Shown: positions 1 through 9,473, counted from the stretch's first letter. The stretch is 64,000 nt of DNA from Vreelandella halophila (GCF_019903425.1 NZ_JACHUZ010000013.1:1022142-1086141); one strand, 5' to 3'. Notes: generated by a model not told the origin, from the letters alone. Program-made: numbers and translations.

Positions 1-604
1 AAAGGTGATGCAGCAGTGGGGAATGCGGGCCCGTGTAACCCACGTCTACCGGCGCCTGGCGCGGCGGCGTCACGAACTGAAAGCCCTGCCCAATTATCGC
101 CTCGGAGCCCCTGCTCCGGCCGCCGTGGATCAGCAATGGAGCAGTGACGTGACCTACATCAAGCTCGGTCAGAAATACGTTTTCCTGGCGGTGGTGTTGG
201 ATCTTTTCTCCCGTCGAGTACTCAGTTGGCGATTGGGCGAAAGCCTGGATGCGGATTTCTCCAGAGCGACCCTGAGGGAGGCCTTCAAAAGCCGAAATCC
301 TGCCGCTGGCCTGTTGCTTCATACTGATCGGGGGATCGAATACAGGGCCCACAAGACTCAGGCATTGCTGAAACAGCACCAGGTCCACCACAGCATGAAC
401 CGACCGGGCCAATGCACCGACAACGCCGAGGTTGAGTCCTTCTTCAAGACGCTGAAGGGAGAATTGCTGCACGCCACCAGCTTCGTGACGATGCGACAAT
501 TACGGAAACATATAAATCGCTATATTGAAGTCTTTTATAATACCCAACGGCTCCACAGCAGCCTTGGTTACAGGACCCCACTGGAGTACGAGGGGTTAAG
601 CTGA
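1..604 (+). CDS. IS3-family transposase OrfB, 5' end cut by window edge
   Basis: This is the catalytic part of an IS3-type DDE integrase/transposase (rve domain). The acidic triad is visible: Asp in SSDVTYIK, Asp in HTDRGIEY and Glu in NAEVESFFKTLK, the last two separated by 35 residues as in the DD35E class. The C-terminal pattern YNTQRLHSSLGYRTPLEYE is typical. The frame is open to base 1, so the true start, and probably an OrfA fused by frameshifting, is upstream. The protein cuts and joins the ends of its own element. The visible catalytic core is intact, so the element may still be mobile. Confidence 0.9.
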   Translation, partial: KVMQQWGMRARVTHVYRRLARRRHELKALPNYRLGAPAPAAVDQQWSSDVTYIKLGQKYVFLAVVLDLFSRRVLSWRLGESLDADFSRATLREAFKSRNPAAGLLLHTDRGIEYRAHKTQALLKQHQVHHSMNRPGQCTDNAEVESFFKTLKGELLHATSFVTMRQLRKHINRYIEVFYNTQRLHSSLGYRTPLEYEGLS

Positions 605-636
605 TGGCGCGTGTCCACTTTTTTGGGGGAACTCCA
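1..636 (+). mobile_element. IS3-family insertion sequence, right-hand part
   Basis: The window opens inside an IS3-type element. Its transposase frame runs to 604, and the sequence GTGTCCACTTTTTTGGGGGA from 611 looks like the inner part of a right terminal repeat ending in CA near 636. Immediately after it the reading frame becomes recognisable HsdS sequence, so the element has inserted into a type I restriction specificity gene. The left end and the short OrfA lie outside the window. The exact right edge is inferred from the usual TG...CA termini of this family and could be a few bases off. Confidence 0.75.
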
Positions 637-1567
637 TTTTCCAAGGGTTACCGCGCAGCAAGCGGTTCCGATGTTGACGGTGTCTGACTTGAGAAAAGTT
701 CTCGTACCAAGCCTTCATCCAGCGACGCAAAGGAAAATTGCCCGCATCCTGCAAACCATCGACCAGGCCATCGAAAAGACCGAGGCGCTGATCGACAAGT
801 ATCAGCAGATCAAGGCCGGGCTCATGCACGACCTCTTTACCCGCGGCATCGGCCCCGACGGCCAACTGCGCCCGCCCCGCGAACAGGCCCCGGAGCTGTA
901 TCAGGAAACGCCGATTGGGTGGATCCCGAAAGAGTGGTCGCTTACTAGCCTTGGCGACGTAGTAAACCCAGCGCGTCCAGTTGTGTACGGCATACTTATG
1001 CCTGGATATGGCCATGAGAATGGTGTCCCGGTAATTAAGGTAAAAGACATAAACGACCGGATGATTAATTCGGAGGGGTTGCTTCTCACGTCGCCAGACA
1101 TTGATCAGGAGTATAAGAGATCTAGGCTGAAATCGGGAGACATTCTCATCACGATCAGAGGGAGTGTTGGTCGAATTTGCGTAGTTCCAGATGAACTAGA
1201 GGGGGCAAATATTACGCAGGATACGGCACGGATTGATATTGCTACTGGTAACAATAGGTTTTATAGCTATTTTCTCGAGAGCGACGTCGCTCGTCGTCAC
1301 TATGATATCAATACGTTGGGTGTTGCAGTTCAGGGGATCAATCTCGGCGAAGTGCGAAGGTTGCCAACCATGGTGCCCGGTGAAGGTGAGCAGCTCGAAA
1401 TTGCAGATGTTTTAGATAATGCGGTATCAAGAATACAGATGGAAAGGAGACAGTTAGAAAAACTGAAGAAACAAAAGAGGGGCCTAATGCATGATCTCCT
1501 GACGGGCAAGGTTTTAGTGGAGCCGGAGGTTGAGCCAGAGGACGAACCCGAGGCCGCCCATGTCTGA
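637..1567 (+). pseudogene. hsdS: hsdS, type I restriction specificity subunit, 5'-truncated by the IS
   Basis: HsdS directs a type I restriction-modification enzyme to its DNA target through two target-recognition domains (TRDs) and conserved helical spacers. The remaining sequence starts near the end of TRD1 (TVSDLRKVLVPSLHP), continues through the central helix (QRKIARILQTIDQAIEKTEAL), then a complete second TRD opening with IPKEWSLTSLGDVV, and ends with the distal helix (LEKLKKQKRGLMHDLLTGKV). TRD1 is missing because of the upstream IS. The frame continues back into the IS end, where a GTG at 611 could restart translation and give a half-HsdS of about 318 residues. The stop overlaps the hsdR start by 8 bases. 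Half-sized HsdS proteins can sometimes dimerise, so residual function cannot be excluded. Confidence 0.85.
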
Positions 1568-4500
1568 GTACACGGAAGTCGAGCGGCCGTTTCTGCAGCA
1601 GCTGCAGGAGCTGGGCTGGGAAATTATCGACCAAGGGCAGGAGATCCCGTCCGATCCAGCCCGGAGCCGCCGCGCCGGCTTCCGCCAGTGGCTGTTGCCG
1701 GAGGTGTTCACACGGTCGGTGGCGGCCATCAACCCCGGCAAGGGCGGCGGTACCTGGCTGACGGACAAGCAGTTGCTGGATCTGCAAGAGCAGCTATTGC
1801 GCCAGCCCAACCGCACCCTGCTGGAAGCCAACGAGGCGGTGCAGAGGCTGCTTTTGAAGACTCAGGTGGACGTGAACGAGGAAACTGGCGAGCAGGACCC
1901 GGTGGTGCGGCTGATTGACTTCGATACACCGGAGAACAACCACTTCCTGGCCATCAACCAGTTCCGCATCGACACGCCCGGCTGCGTGAAGCAGTTCATT
2001 ATTCCCGATCTCGTGCTCTTCGTGAACGGCATTCCGCTGGCGGTGGTGGAGTGCAAGAAGGGCGGGCCCACCTGCGCCAACCCCATGGAAGAGGCCTTCC
2101 GCCAGTTGCAGCGCTACATGAACCGCCGGGAGGACACGGCACGGCAGGGCCTTAAGGAGGGTGAGCCACGGCTGTTCCACAGTAACCTGCTGCTGATCCG
2201 CAGCAGCGGCGTGGAGGCGGACTACGGCACCATCACTTCCGGCGACGAGCATTTCTATCCCTGGAAGACTCTGTGGCCCTGCGACGAGAGCGAAGCCGAG
2301 GGTATGAACCCGCAGCAACGGCTGATCGCCGGCATGCTGGACAAGGCCAATCTGCTCAAACTCCTGCGGACCTGTTCGGTGTTCATGGATACCGACAGCG
2401 GCCCGCGCATCAAGGTGGTGGGCCGCTATCAGCAGTTCCGCGCCGCCGGGCGCATTGTCGAACGTCTGCGTCATGGGCGTACGGCCGAGGAAAAAGGCGG
2501 CGTGGTCTGGCACACCCAGGGCTCGGGAAAGAGCCTGACCATGGTGTTCGTGGCGCGCATGCTGCGCGCCTCGAAGGATCTGCACGACTACAAGATCGTG
2601 CTGGTCAATGACCGGGTGGACCTGGAGGAGCAACTGGCCGAGACCGCCACCCTGATCGGCGGGCGGGTGAACGTGGTGGAAAGCAGCGAGGCGCTGCGCC
2701 GGGATCTGGGCACCAATCAGTCCGATGTGAATATGGTGATGGCGCACAAGTTCCAGGTGGCGGATGAAAGCCTGCCGACGTCTGTGGCCGAGGCACTGGG
2801 CACCTATCAGGCCATGCCCGGCAAGGACACCTTCGGGGTGGTCAATTTTTCATCACGAATTGTGCTCATGATCGACGAGGCCCACCGTACTCAAAGCTCG
2901 GAACTGGGCGAGAACATATTCGAAGCCTTTCCCAATGCCGCGCGCATCGCCTTCACCGGGACGCCCTTGATCACCGAACGTCACGGCGAGAAGAAAACAG
3001 TAAAACGCTTCGGTGACTACATCGACAAGTACAAGCTGATGGACGCCGTGGAAGACGGCACCACGCTGCAGATTCTCTATGAAGGACGTACGGCCGATGC
3101 GGCTCTGAACGAAAAGGCGGAGTTCGAGGACAAGTTCGAGAACCTGTTCCGTGAGCGCAGCGAGGAAGAGCTGCTCACCATCAAAAAGAAGTACGGTGCA
3201 ACTGGTGACATCCTGGAGGCGGAGCAGCGCATCGTGGCCATTGCGAAGGACATGGTCCGGCATTATCTGGAGCATATCTTTCCCAATGGCTTCAAGGCGC
3301 AGGTGGTATGCCACTCCAAGCTGGCGGCAGTGCGCTACCAGCAGGCCATCCACCGGGCTCTGGCCGATACGGTGGCGGCCATGCGTGCTGAGCCGGAACC
3401 GGACGAGGAAAAAATCCGCCAAATTGAGTTCCTGAAGGCGGCGGTGGTGATATCCAGCGACGGCACCAACGAGGCGGCCTGGATCACAGAGGCTCGCAAG
3501 CAGGCCCGGGCCTGGAATGCGGTGGAGAACTTCTGCAAGCCCTTCGCATTTGATGACCCGGATAAGCCCCACAGCGGCATTGCTTTTCTGGTGGTCTGCG
3601 ACATGCTCATGACCGGCTTCGACGCGCCCATCGAGCAGGTGATGTACCTGGACAAGAAAATCCGTGAGCACACCCTGCTGCAGGCCATCGCTCGCACCAA
3701 CCGGGTGAAGAAGGGCAAACAGCGCGGCTATGTGGTGGACTATATCGGCCTGACACATAAGTTGACCGAGGCGCTGACCCTGTATGCGGCGACGGACGAG
3801 CAACAGGAATTGGCAAGTGGGCTGAAGAACATCACTTCAGAAGTGCCGGTGCTTCAGGAGCGCTACCAGCGATTGCTGCAACTATTTTCGGAACACAAAG
3901 TGCACCAGGTTCAGGATTTCGTGGAAGGCAGACTGTCGGATGTCGAGGCCGATGCGGAGGTAGTGCACGAAGCGGTCAAGCTCCTGAAGGACGAGAAGGT
4001 TCGGGCGGACTTCGATGTGTACCTGAAGAAGTTCCTGGCTAGCCTGGACATCATCCTCCCTCATTCAGCCGGCCAGCCCTACCGTGTACCGGCCAGGCGC
4101 CTGGGTTACATCCAGCGGGTGGCCAAGGAGCGCTATAAGGACGACACCCTGAACCTGGGTGATGCCGGACAAAAGGTGCGAGATCTGATCAACGATCACC
4201 TGATCAGTCTCGGTATCAACCCAAAGGTGGAACCCGTGGAGCTGCTTTCCGGCGACTTCCTGGAACAGCTCGACGAGCACGCGGGAGGTAATGCCGAGGC
4301 GAAGGCCAGCGAGATGGAGCACGCCATCCGCAAGCACTGCACCGTGCACCACGATGAAGACCCTGCCTTTTACAAGAGCCTGTCAGAGAAGGTCGAGCAG
4401 CTGATCGACCAGTATCAGGGCGAGTGGGAGAAACTGGCGGAAGAGCTGGAAAGCCTGCGCAAGGAAGCTGCGGAAGGACGCAAGCAGGGCGAGGAGGGGA

Positions 4501-4820
4501 TGAGCCGGGAGGCTACGACCTTCTATGAACATATCGCCAATGAAGCCTTCGAGGGCGGTGAAGTGCCTCCTGGTGAGAGGGAGAACATGAAATCCCTCAT
4601 GGAAAGAATCATTGATACCCTGCAACAAGACATCGGCAGCATCGACTTCTGGAACAACAGCGACAAACAGAAGCGCACCCGCAGCGAAATCAAGACAGCA
4701 CTGACCCTCACCGGGATTCCTGAACTGAAAAGCAACAGGGAACGGATCGCAGTCGAAATCATGAAACTGGCCAAGAATCGCCATGACTCACTGCTTAGCG
4801 GCACGGATAGGAGGAAGTGA
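1560..4820 (+). CDS. hsdR: hsdR, type I restriction enzyme R subunit
   Basis: This is the ATP-driven translocase and endonuclease subunit of a type I restriction enzyme; it works only in complex with HsdS and HsdM. At 1086 residues it is full length for the family. An N-terminal PD-(D/E)xK nuclease site is visible (PDLVLF then VVECKKG near residue 164). Helicase motifs follow: Walker A TQGSGKSL (about 318), DEAH in MIDEAHRTQ (about 436) and FTGTPL (about 466). The ATG at 1560 is preferred over a TTG at 1530 because it gives an ATGTCTGA overlap with the hsdS stop and matches the usual MSEYTEVE-type N-terminus. No hsdM is in the window; the order suggests it lies upstream of hsdS. With hsdS disrupted, restriction activity is doubtful. 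Confidence 0.95.
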   Translation: MSEYTEVERPFLQQLQELGWEIIDQGQEIPSDPARSRRAGFRQWLLPEVFTRSVAAINPGKGGGTWLTDKQLLDLQEQLLRQPNRTLLEANEAVQRLLLKTQVDVNEETGEQDPVVRLIDFDTPENNHFLAINQFRIDTPGCVKQFIIPDLVLFVNGIPLAVVECKKGGPTCANPMEEAFRQLQRYMNRREDTARQGLKEGEPRLFHSNLLLIRSSGVEADYGTITSGDEHFYPWKTLWPCDESEAEGMNPQQRLIAGMLDKANLLKLLRTCSVFMDTDSGPRIKVVGRYQQFRAAGRIVERLRHGRTAEEKGGVVWHTQGSGKSLTMVFVARMLRASKDLHDYKIVLVNDRVDLEEQLAETATLIGGRVNVVESSEALRRDLGTNQSDVNMVMAHKFQVADESLPTSVAEALGTYQAMPGKDTFGVVNFSSRIVLMIDEAHRTQSSELGENIFEAFPNAARIAFTGTPLITERHGEKKTVKRFGDYIDKYKLMDAVEDGTTLQILYEGRTADAALNEKAEFEDKFENLFRERSEEELLTIKKKYGATGDILEAEQRIVAIAKDMVRHYLEHIFPNGFKAQVVCHSKLAAVRYQQAIHRALADTVAAMRAEPEPDEEKIRQIEFLKAAVVISSDGTNEAAWITEARKQARAWNAVENFCKPFAFDDPDKPHSGIAFLVVCDMLMTGFDAPIEQVMYLDKKIREHTLLQAIARTNRVKKGKQRGYVVDYIGLTHKLTEALTLYAATDEQQELASGLKNITSEVPVLQERYQRLLQLFSEHKVHQVQDFVEGRLSDVEADAEVVHEAVKLLKDEKVRADFDVYLKKFLASLDIILPHSAGQPYRVPARRLGYIQRVAKERYKDDTLNLGDAGQKVRDLINDHLISLGINPKVEPVELLSGDFLEQLDEHAGGNAEAKASEMEHAIRKHCTVHHDEDPAFYKSLSEKVEQLIDQYQGEWEKLAEELESLRKEAAEGRKQGEEGMSREATTFYEHIANEAFEGGEVPPGERENMKSLMERIIDTLQQDIGSIDFWNNSDKQKRTRSEIKTALTLTGIPELKSNRERIAVEIMKLAKNRHDSLLSGTDRRK

Positions 4821-4824
4821 CAGG

Positions 4825-5532
4825 ATGACACCCCGACGCGTCAGAGACATCGAATATCTTCTGGTCCCTGGCAACCAGCGTAAGACTACGGACATCGTAA
4901 TCGAGCGGGACGGTACGGTAGTGGTGCGTCCGCCTGCGAAGTATACCCCCGAACAGGTTGATGCCGTAGTGGATAGCAAACGCCTCTGGATATACCGCAA
5001 CCTGGCCGAATGGAAGGACCTGAATGCCTCGGCGGTTGCCCGGGAATGGGTCAACGGGGAAACCTTTCTGTACCTGGGCGGTGCGTACCGCCTCGCGCTT
5101 GTTTCAGGGCAGGATCAGCCCTTGAAGTTAAAGGATGGGCGTTTCTGTTTAAGCCGAGAAGTGATTGAACACGGCGGCACTGACGCAGCCAGGAAGGCTT
5201 TTGAACAGTTCTATGTGGATAAAGGACAGCAGCGTTTTGAAAGCCGTGCTTTATTCTTTGCGCCCAAAGTGGGCGTGGACATTGCCGATGTCAAAGTGAA
5301 AGATATGGGCTATCGCTGGGCAAGCTGCGGGCGCAGTGGAATATTGAACTTCCACTGGAAGTGCATGATGGCCCCGCCCAAGATCATCGATTACATCACC
5401 GTCCATGAGCTTTGCCATTTCCATCACCGCAACCACACGGATGCCTTTTGGAACGAGGTGGACAAAGTGATGCCCGACTGGCGCGAGCGAAAGGAATGGT
5501 TGCGGAAGCGGGGCGCGAGTTTGGATTTATGA
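4825..5532 (+). CDS. YgjP-like (DUF45, SprT-type) metallopeptidase
   Basis: A 235-residue protein of the YgjP/DUF45 family, often found in or beside type I restriction operons. The zinc-protease signature HELCHFHHRNHTDAFW lies near residue 193, giving the HExxH metal site and a downstream His. The WASCGRSGILNFHW stretch before it is also typical of the family. The ATG at 4825 is chosen because an AGGAGG at 4809-4814 precedes it; the gene starts 4 bases after the hsdR stop, so the two are probably co-transcribed. The biochemical role of YgjP in restriction loci is not settled; proteolysis of an unknown target is the family-based guess. Confidence 0.88.
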   Translation: MTPRRVRDIEYLLVPGNQRKTTDIVIERDGTVVVRPPAKYTPEQVDAVVDSKRLWIYRNLAEWKDLNASAVAREWVNGETFLYLGGAYRLALVSGQDQPLKLKDGRFCLSREVIEHGGTDAARKAFEQFYVDKGQQRFESRALFFAPKVGVDIADVKVKDMGYRWASCGRSGILNFHWKCMMAPPKIIDYITVHELCHFHHRNHTDAFWNEVDKVMPDWRERKEWLRKRGASLDL

Positions 5533-5545
5533 GGATTACGCTTTA

Positions 5546-6403
5546 GTGGCCAAAGGCATGCAGGCTAGATCAGACGAATTACCAAGTCTCCGGAGTATTC
5601 TGAGTAATCAGTATTCAGCTTTTGGGATCGCCGAAATATTACAGGTGCCTCTCATCGTGGATGCGAGCGCGATAGTTTCAGATATCAGGTGGCTCGCGAG
5701 GGCTGACAACCCTGATGCTCGAACAAACCTTCTGGAAGCGATCGACGCAGAGACCATTCTCGCCTATGCGCCCACGTTCCTGGAGCAGGAAGTCGAGGCG
5801 AAGATACAGGACCTTCACGAGCGAGAAGGCATAGGTGTTAAGGCTCTGGAGGAGCAGTGGGAACGATTTCGGTCAAAACTCAATCTCGTTGAGTGTGGCG
5901 GCCCGGATGAAACGTATCATGACCCGAAGGACGCTCCTTATGTGAAGCTCCATGAAAAGATTGAAGCACCTATCTCTGGCCGAGATGTTCATTTTGAAAA
6001 AATGGGCGTTCCTCTTGTACATGTCAGTGTTATCGCCACAGCGAAGAAGTATTCGCGTGAGGCTGCAGTCGAGTATTCGATCAAAGTTGCAGGTATCGGG
6101 AGCATCGTCATAACCGCTGCGATGATCGATCGTGTTTGGCAGCTGGTTCGTCATCTTGGTGTGCAAGCGCAACGACTTCCCAGCTGGGTTTGGCTCCTGG
6201 CCATTGGTGTAGCCTGTGCCGCTCTAACCTCCGAACGTGTACAGAACTGGTTAATGGAGCAGGGGAAGGTTTTAGGGCCGAGCGTTGGCGAGGCCGCTGT
6301 GAGATTAATTGACAAGATGGAGCCGCTTTTTCGAGAGCATTTTGAATACCAGCAGCGTGCTAATAACCTGCGAAATGCCTTGATGCGCGGGATGGAGTTG
6401 TAG
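5546..6403 (+). CDS. PIN-domain-like protein with membrane segment
   Basis: The 285-residue product starts like a PIN ribonuclease: VDASAIVSDIRWLA places the first acidic residue at about D39, FLEQEVEAKI gives a mid-domain Glu, and DPKDAPYVKL (D126/D129) with SGRDVHF (D147) resemble the later metal ligands. After residue 160 it departs from ordinary VapC toxins, with hydrophobic stretches at about 182-194 and 213-228 (WVWLLAIGVACAAL) and a helical tail. It therefore looks like a PIN domain tethered to the inner membrane. It starts at GTG 5546, 13 bases after the metallopeptidase gene, with GAGG at 5531; an ATG at 5558 is an alternative. No antitoxin-like partner precedes it. Function unknown; an RNA-cleaving defence effector is an inference from fold and neighbours. 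Confidence 0.7.
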   Translation: MAKGMQARSDELPSLRSILSNQYSAFGIAEILQVPLIVDASAIVSDIRWLARADNPDARTNLLEAIDAETILAYAPTFLEQEVEAKIQDLHEREGIGVKALEEQWERFRSKLNLVECGGPDETYHDPKDAPYVKLHEKIEAPISGRDVHFEKMGVPLVHVSVIATAKKYSREAAVEYSIKVAGIGSIVITAAMIDRVWQLVRHLGVQAQRLPSWVWLLAIGVACAALTSERVQNWLMEQGKVLGPSVGEAAVRLIDKMEPLFREHFEYQQRANNLRNALMRGMEL

Positions 6404-6455
6404 ACAGATTTTTCGTGCCAGATCTATTATTGGCACTTCACCTAATCAGTTTGAA

Positions 6456-7583
6456 TCAATAAGTTTGTAACGGTTGGAACGCACGTTCCAGACTCTTGTC
6501 GCCTTGGTTTTGAAGATGCTTAAGGTGTTCCAAGGCCGCGTTCTGAATAGCAACTTCAAATCGTGACTCCAGTTCTTGAACTTGGCCGAGAAGCGCTCCT
6601 CGCAATTTGTCTGAGTTCTCCTCCTCTTCCTTCTCTAATCTTTCCGTGTATTCAAATAATGCGTGGCTATATTCAACACCACCTGCAACATAAGGAACTA
6701 TTTCCATACCCCATCCGATGAACCCCCACGGGCCAGGAGCTTTGAGTACTCTTGTTCCCCTGCGCACCCATTTGAACTTACCCATGGCGGGGACATGAAA
6801 TCTTGGGAGGGGTGGTCGCTTCTTAATGTGGCGGAAGGAAAATGACGTTTTACCCAAAGTACGCAGTGCATATTGAGCGCTGATACCTGATAGGAGGTGT
6901 CCGCCTGGACCAATTGATCTGCTAGAGAGCGAGGCAATATGAGAGTTGAGCGTTTTCTCTGAAAACGCTTTTAGGTCTAGGTTAGGCACTTTCGATTGAA
7001 CCTCTCCGAAATAGCTAGCCTCGACCTTCTGGTCATCGATTTGTTTAATGATAGCTTCAATCCATCCTTCCGTGATAATGCCTGTCTGAGTGACCAATTC
7101 TTTCTGGAGATCGCCTTCCAGCTTTTGCAGATCGCTATGGAAGTTATTGAAGAGGTCTTCAATCGTCGGATTTTCAGGAATTAATTCCTCCTCCAGCATG
7201 TGTGGTATCGGAACGCTAGATGCGGTGCGATAAAGGTCAGCTTTGGGGCTGTAATGCCAATCAATGTACTCTTCAACTTTCTTCTTCGCTTGTGTCCGAA
7301 ACTCTTCGAGCCGCTCAGAGATTTTGCCATTGATGGCAATCAGGGCCTTTCGTGTGTGGTTGTTGAGGGCCTTTTCTGAGGTGTTTTCTATATCTGATAA
7401 GTCTTCACGATGAACACGGTACGTTTCGCCATTCATGGTGACATAGATATAGTGAGCGCACTCCCACTCGACTGGGTCGCTCGAATAGAAGGAGAAGATT
7501 AGAAGCAAACCCAGCAGGACAACCAGAGTGATTGTCAGGGCATTGCTGAGGGCCTGCCCTAATCCCTGCGGCGCATCAGTCAT
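6456..7583 (-). CDS. Single-pass membrane protein of unknown function
   Basis: I do not recognise this 375-residue protein. From the ATG at 7583 it has one N-terminal membrane segment (LTITLVVLLGLLLIFSFYS), then a long hydrophilic, helix-prone region with an acidic and lysine-rich middle (KISERLEEFRTQAKKKVEEY). A glycine/proline-rich patch with hydrophobic character (APGPWGFIGWGMEIVPYVAGG) precedes an acidic coiled-coil-like tail (YTERLEKEEEENSDKL). Its start overlaps the stop of the upstream membrane gene as ATGACTGA, which suggests translational coupling and a shared complex. It converges on the PIN-domain gene. An upstream in-frame start at 7637 is less likely because it would lie inside the neighbour. 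Confidence 0.7.
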   Translation of the reverse strand: MTDAPQGLGQALSNALTITLVVLLGLLLIFSFYSSDPVEWECAHYIYVTMNGETYRVHREDLSDIENTSEKALNNHTRKALIAINGKISERLEEFRTQAKKKVEEYIDWHYSPKADLYRTASSVPIPHMLEEELIPENPTIEDLFNNFHSDLQKLEGDLQKELVTQTGIITEGWIEAIIKQIDDQKVEASYFGEVQSKVPNLDLKAFSEKTLNSHIASLSSRSIGPGGHLLSGISAQYALRTLGKTSFSFRHIKKRPPLPRFHVPAMGKFKWVRRGTRVLKAPGPWGFIGWGMEIVPYVAGGVEYSHALFEYTERLEKEEEENSDKLRGALLGQVQELESRFEVAIQNAALEHLKHLQNQGDKSLERAFQPLQTY

Positions 7584-8433
7584 AATGGGTGTCTCTTGAG
7601 AGTAATCCGACAAGCAACAGAAGCCAACCAAGTGCAAAGAGGAATTGTTTAATAAACAGCAGAGCCCAGGTGAGCACTGCTGCTAAGGGGATTGTCGGTA
7701 ATGCCTGCTCAAGCTGCTGACCAATCCAAAACCGGGCGCCATCCATTGCAGCATGCCACTGAAGCGCGTATTGAAATAACTCACTTCTAGCTACTTCTTG
7801 ATCCATCATATGCTGCATTGAAATCAGGAGTTCCACATCGTCACTGATGAAATCTGGCTGCGAGGTCTGGAAAGCTAGAGCGATGAATCCTGTCATCAGA
7901 CCGACCGTTACGATACGTAGCGAGACCCACCATGCAGCCTCCTCCAGGAAAGGTCGTTTAAACTGTGTGGCTAAAGAGGTCTCAACACGAAGGCGGATAA
8001 TTACGAGGGCGAGACCGGCTGCCAAAAGCAGCATCCATGGTGCTGGGTCTTTTAACCTAGAAAGTGAGGGAAGTAATACCAATGCCAAGAACCCCCCGAT
8101 GAAAGCGTAGTAAACCCGGAGGCGCATCCCTCCTCGCAACCAGGGGTGCCATGGACTTGTCTCCTTCAGGCTGGCCATAAGCCATGCCCGACGTCTTATT
8201 CGGCGACGGCGATATAATCCACGCCCGATCAGCCAAGCGGTAACAAGCCAGATAGAAATGACAATTGCTGTTGGAGTTAGCTGGCTGTATAGGTGGAATA
8301 ACCAAGCGCCCGCTATGGCTACCAATACAATGGCGCTATGGCGCAGCAGCGGATCTGCGTCTATGAGCGGCGATTGAACTTGATAGTGGGATGGTTCTTG
8401 TTGTTCCTTGCTGAGGGCTTCCATCATTTCCAA
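7576..8433 (-). CDS. Polytopic membrane protein of unknown function
   Basis: A 285-residue protein with about six or seven predicted membrane segments, including SAIVLVAIAGAWLFHLY, AIVISIWLVTAWLIG, YYAFIGGFLALVLLP, MLLLAAGLALVIIRL, IVTVGLMTGFIALAF and a long terminal pair (LAAVLTWALLF, LFALGWLLLLVGLL). A very basic loop (RRRRIRRRAW) follows the second segment, consistent with a cytoplasmic face. No enzymatic motif is visible. It is the first gene of a two-gene minus-strand operon and overlaps the next by 8 bases. The base composition is lower in G+C than the core genes further right, consistent with acquisition by transfer. Confidence 0.7.
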   Translation of the reverse strand: MEMMEALSKEQQEPSHYQVQSPLIDADPLLRHSAIVLVAIAGAWLFHLYSQLTPTAIVISIWLVTAWLIGRGLYRRRRIRRRAWLMASLKETSPWHPWLRGGMRLRVYYAFIGGFLALVLLPSLSRLKDPAPWMLLLAAGLALVIIRLRVETSLATQFKRPFLEEAAWWVSLRIVTVGLMTGFIALAFQTSQPDFISDDVELLISMQHMMDQEVARSELFQYALQWHAAMDGARFWIGQQLEQALPTIPLAAVLTWALLFIKQFLFALGWLLLLVGLLSRDTHYD

Positions 8434-8490
8434 GTTGTTGTTGCTCTAAAACAATAATCCTACCAAACCCAAAAATAGAAAGGGGTATTT

Positions 8491-9354
8491 ATGCCTCGAC
8501 ACCAACCCACCAATGCCCACCAACTCCGCATCGGCGACTTCATCCTCACAACCCTGCTCGATGCCCAGATGGAAGCCAGCTTCGGCCTGGTCCAGTCGAT
8601 CCCTGAAGAAGAGGCCAGGCGCCTGCAAGCCGAAAACCGCCGGCCCACGCCGCCGCGCATCACCCTTAACGCCTTTCTGCTGGACACCGGCGATCACCGG
8701 ATCCTGATCGACACCGGCATCGGCGCCTTCGCCGGCGAGGGCGGTGCCGGTCTGATGGCCAACCTCAACGCCATCGGCCTCGACGCCAGCGCCATCGACA
8801 CGGTCCTCATCACCCACATGCATCCCGACCATGTCGGCGGGCTGATCGATGCCGATGATCAGCCGGTCTTCCCGAAGGCGAGGGTGCTGGTTCCGTCCGG
8901 CGAACTCAACTACTGGAGCGGCGACATCCCGGAGGGCGCGCCCGAGGTCCTGACAAAACAATTCCAGGCCGCGCACCGCGTCATCGCCGCCGTCGGTTCG
9001 CGCATGCAGCGCCTGGCGGGCACCGAGGTCCTGCCGGGCATCACCCGCGTGCCGCTACCGGGCCACACGCCGGACCATTCCGGCTACCGCATCGTCTCCG
9101 GCGAGGACCGGATCCTGGTCTGGACGGACATCGTCCACCTCCCCGGCATCCAGTTCCCCCGCCCCAAGGCCACGGTCGCCTTCGACGTCGACCCGCCCCA
9201 GGCCGCCACCACCCGCCGCCGCATCATGGCCGAACTGGCCGAATCCCGGGAGCTGGTCGCCGGGCATCATCTGGATTTTCCGGGGATTGGGTATGTGGCC
9301 GAGGACGGAGATGGGTTTCGGTTTTTGCCGCATGTTTGGCGGCTTACGGTCTGA
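8491..9354 (+). CDS. MBL-fold metallo-hydrolase, copy 1
   Basis: A 287-residue metallo-beta-lactamase-fold hydrolase. The metal-binding set is complete: HMHPDH at residues 109-114, a His in PGHTPDHSG (near 192), Asp in VWTDIVH (near 212) and His in VAGHHLDFPG (near 258). The layout resembles lactonase/glyoxalase-II-like members of the superfamily, but the substrate cannot be read from sequence. There is no signal peptide, so it is cytoplasmic. GAAAGGGG precedes the start. The gene has an about 90% identical paralogue in direct orientation at 19228, and pieces of a third copy lie at 10583-10789 and 12326-12463. Confidence 0.9.
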   Translation: MPRHQPTNAHQLRIGDFILTTLLDAQMEASFGLVQSIPEEEARRLQAENRRPTPPRITLNAFLLDTGDHRILIDTGIGAFAGEGGAGLMANLNAIGLDASAIDTVLITHMHPDHVGGLIDADDQPVFPKARVLVPSGELNYWSGDIPEGAPEVLTKQFQAAHRVIAAVGSRMQRLAGTEVLPGITRVPLPGHTPDHSGYRIVSGEDRILVWTDIVHLPGIQFPRPKATVAFDVDPPQAATTRRRIMAELAESRELVAGHHLDFPGIGYVAEDGDGFRFLPHVWRLTV

Positions 9355-9473
9355 GCTGACTACGGGAGGTTAGTGAAGTCCCAAACCCGGGCGGTTCCCC
9401 CACAAAACTGGTTTTCGACCGTGCTCGATGATAGGATTCCGTTCCCCGCGGTAAAGACAGAAAGGAGTCTGTG

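Noticed and set aside
9355..9470. Possible integron attC site after MBL copy 1 (GTTAGTG)
   Set aside because: No matching complementary core site (RYYYAAC) at suitable spacing, and no integrase in the window.
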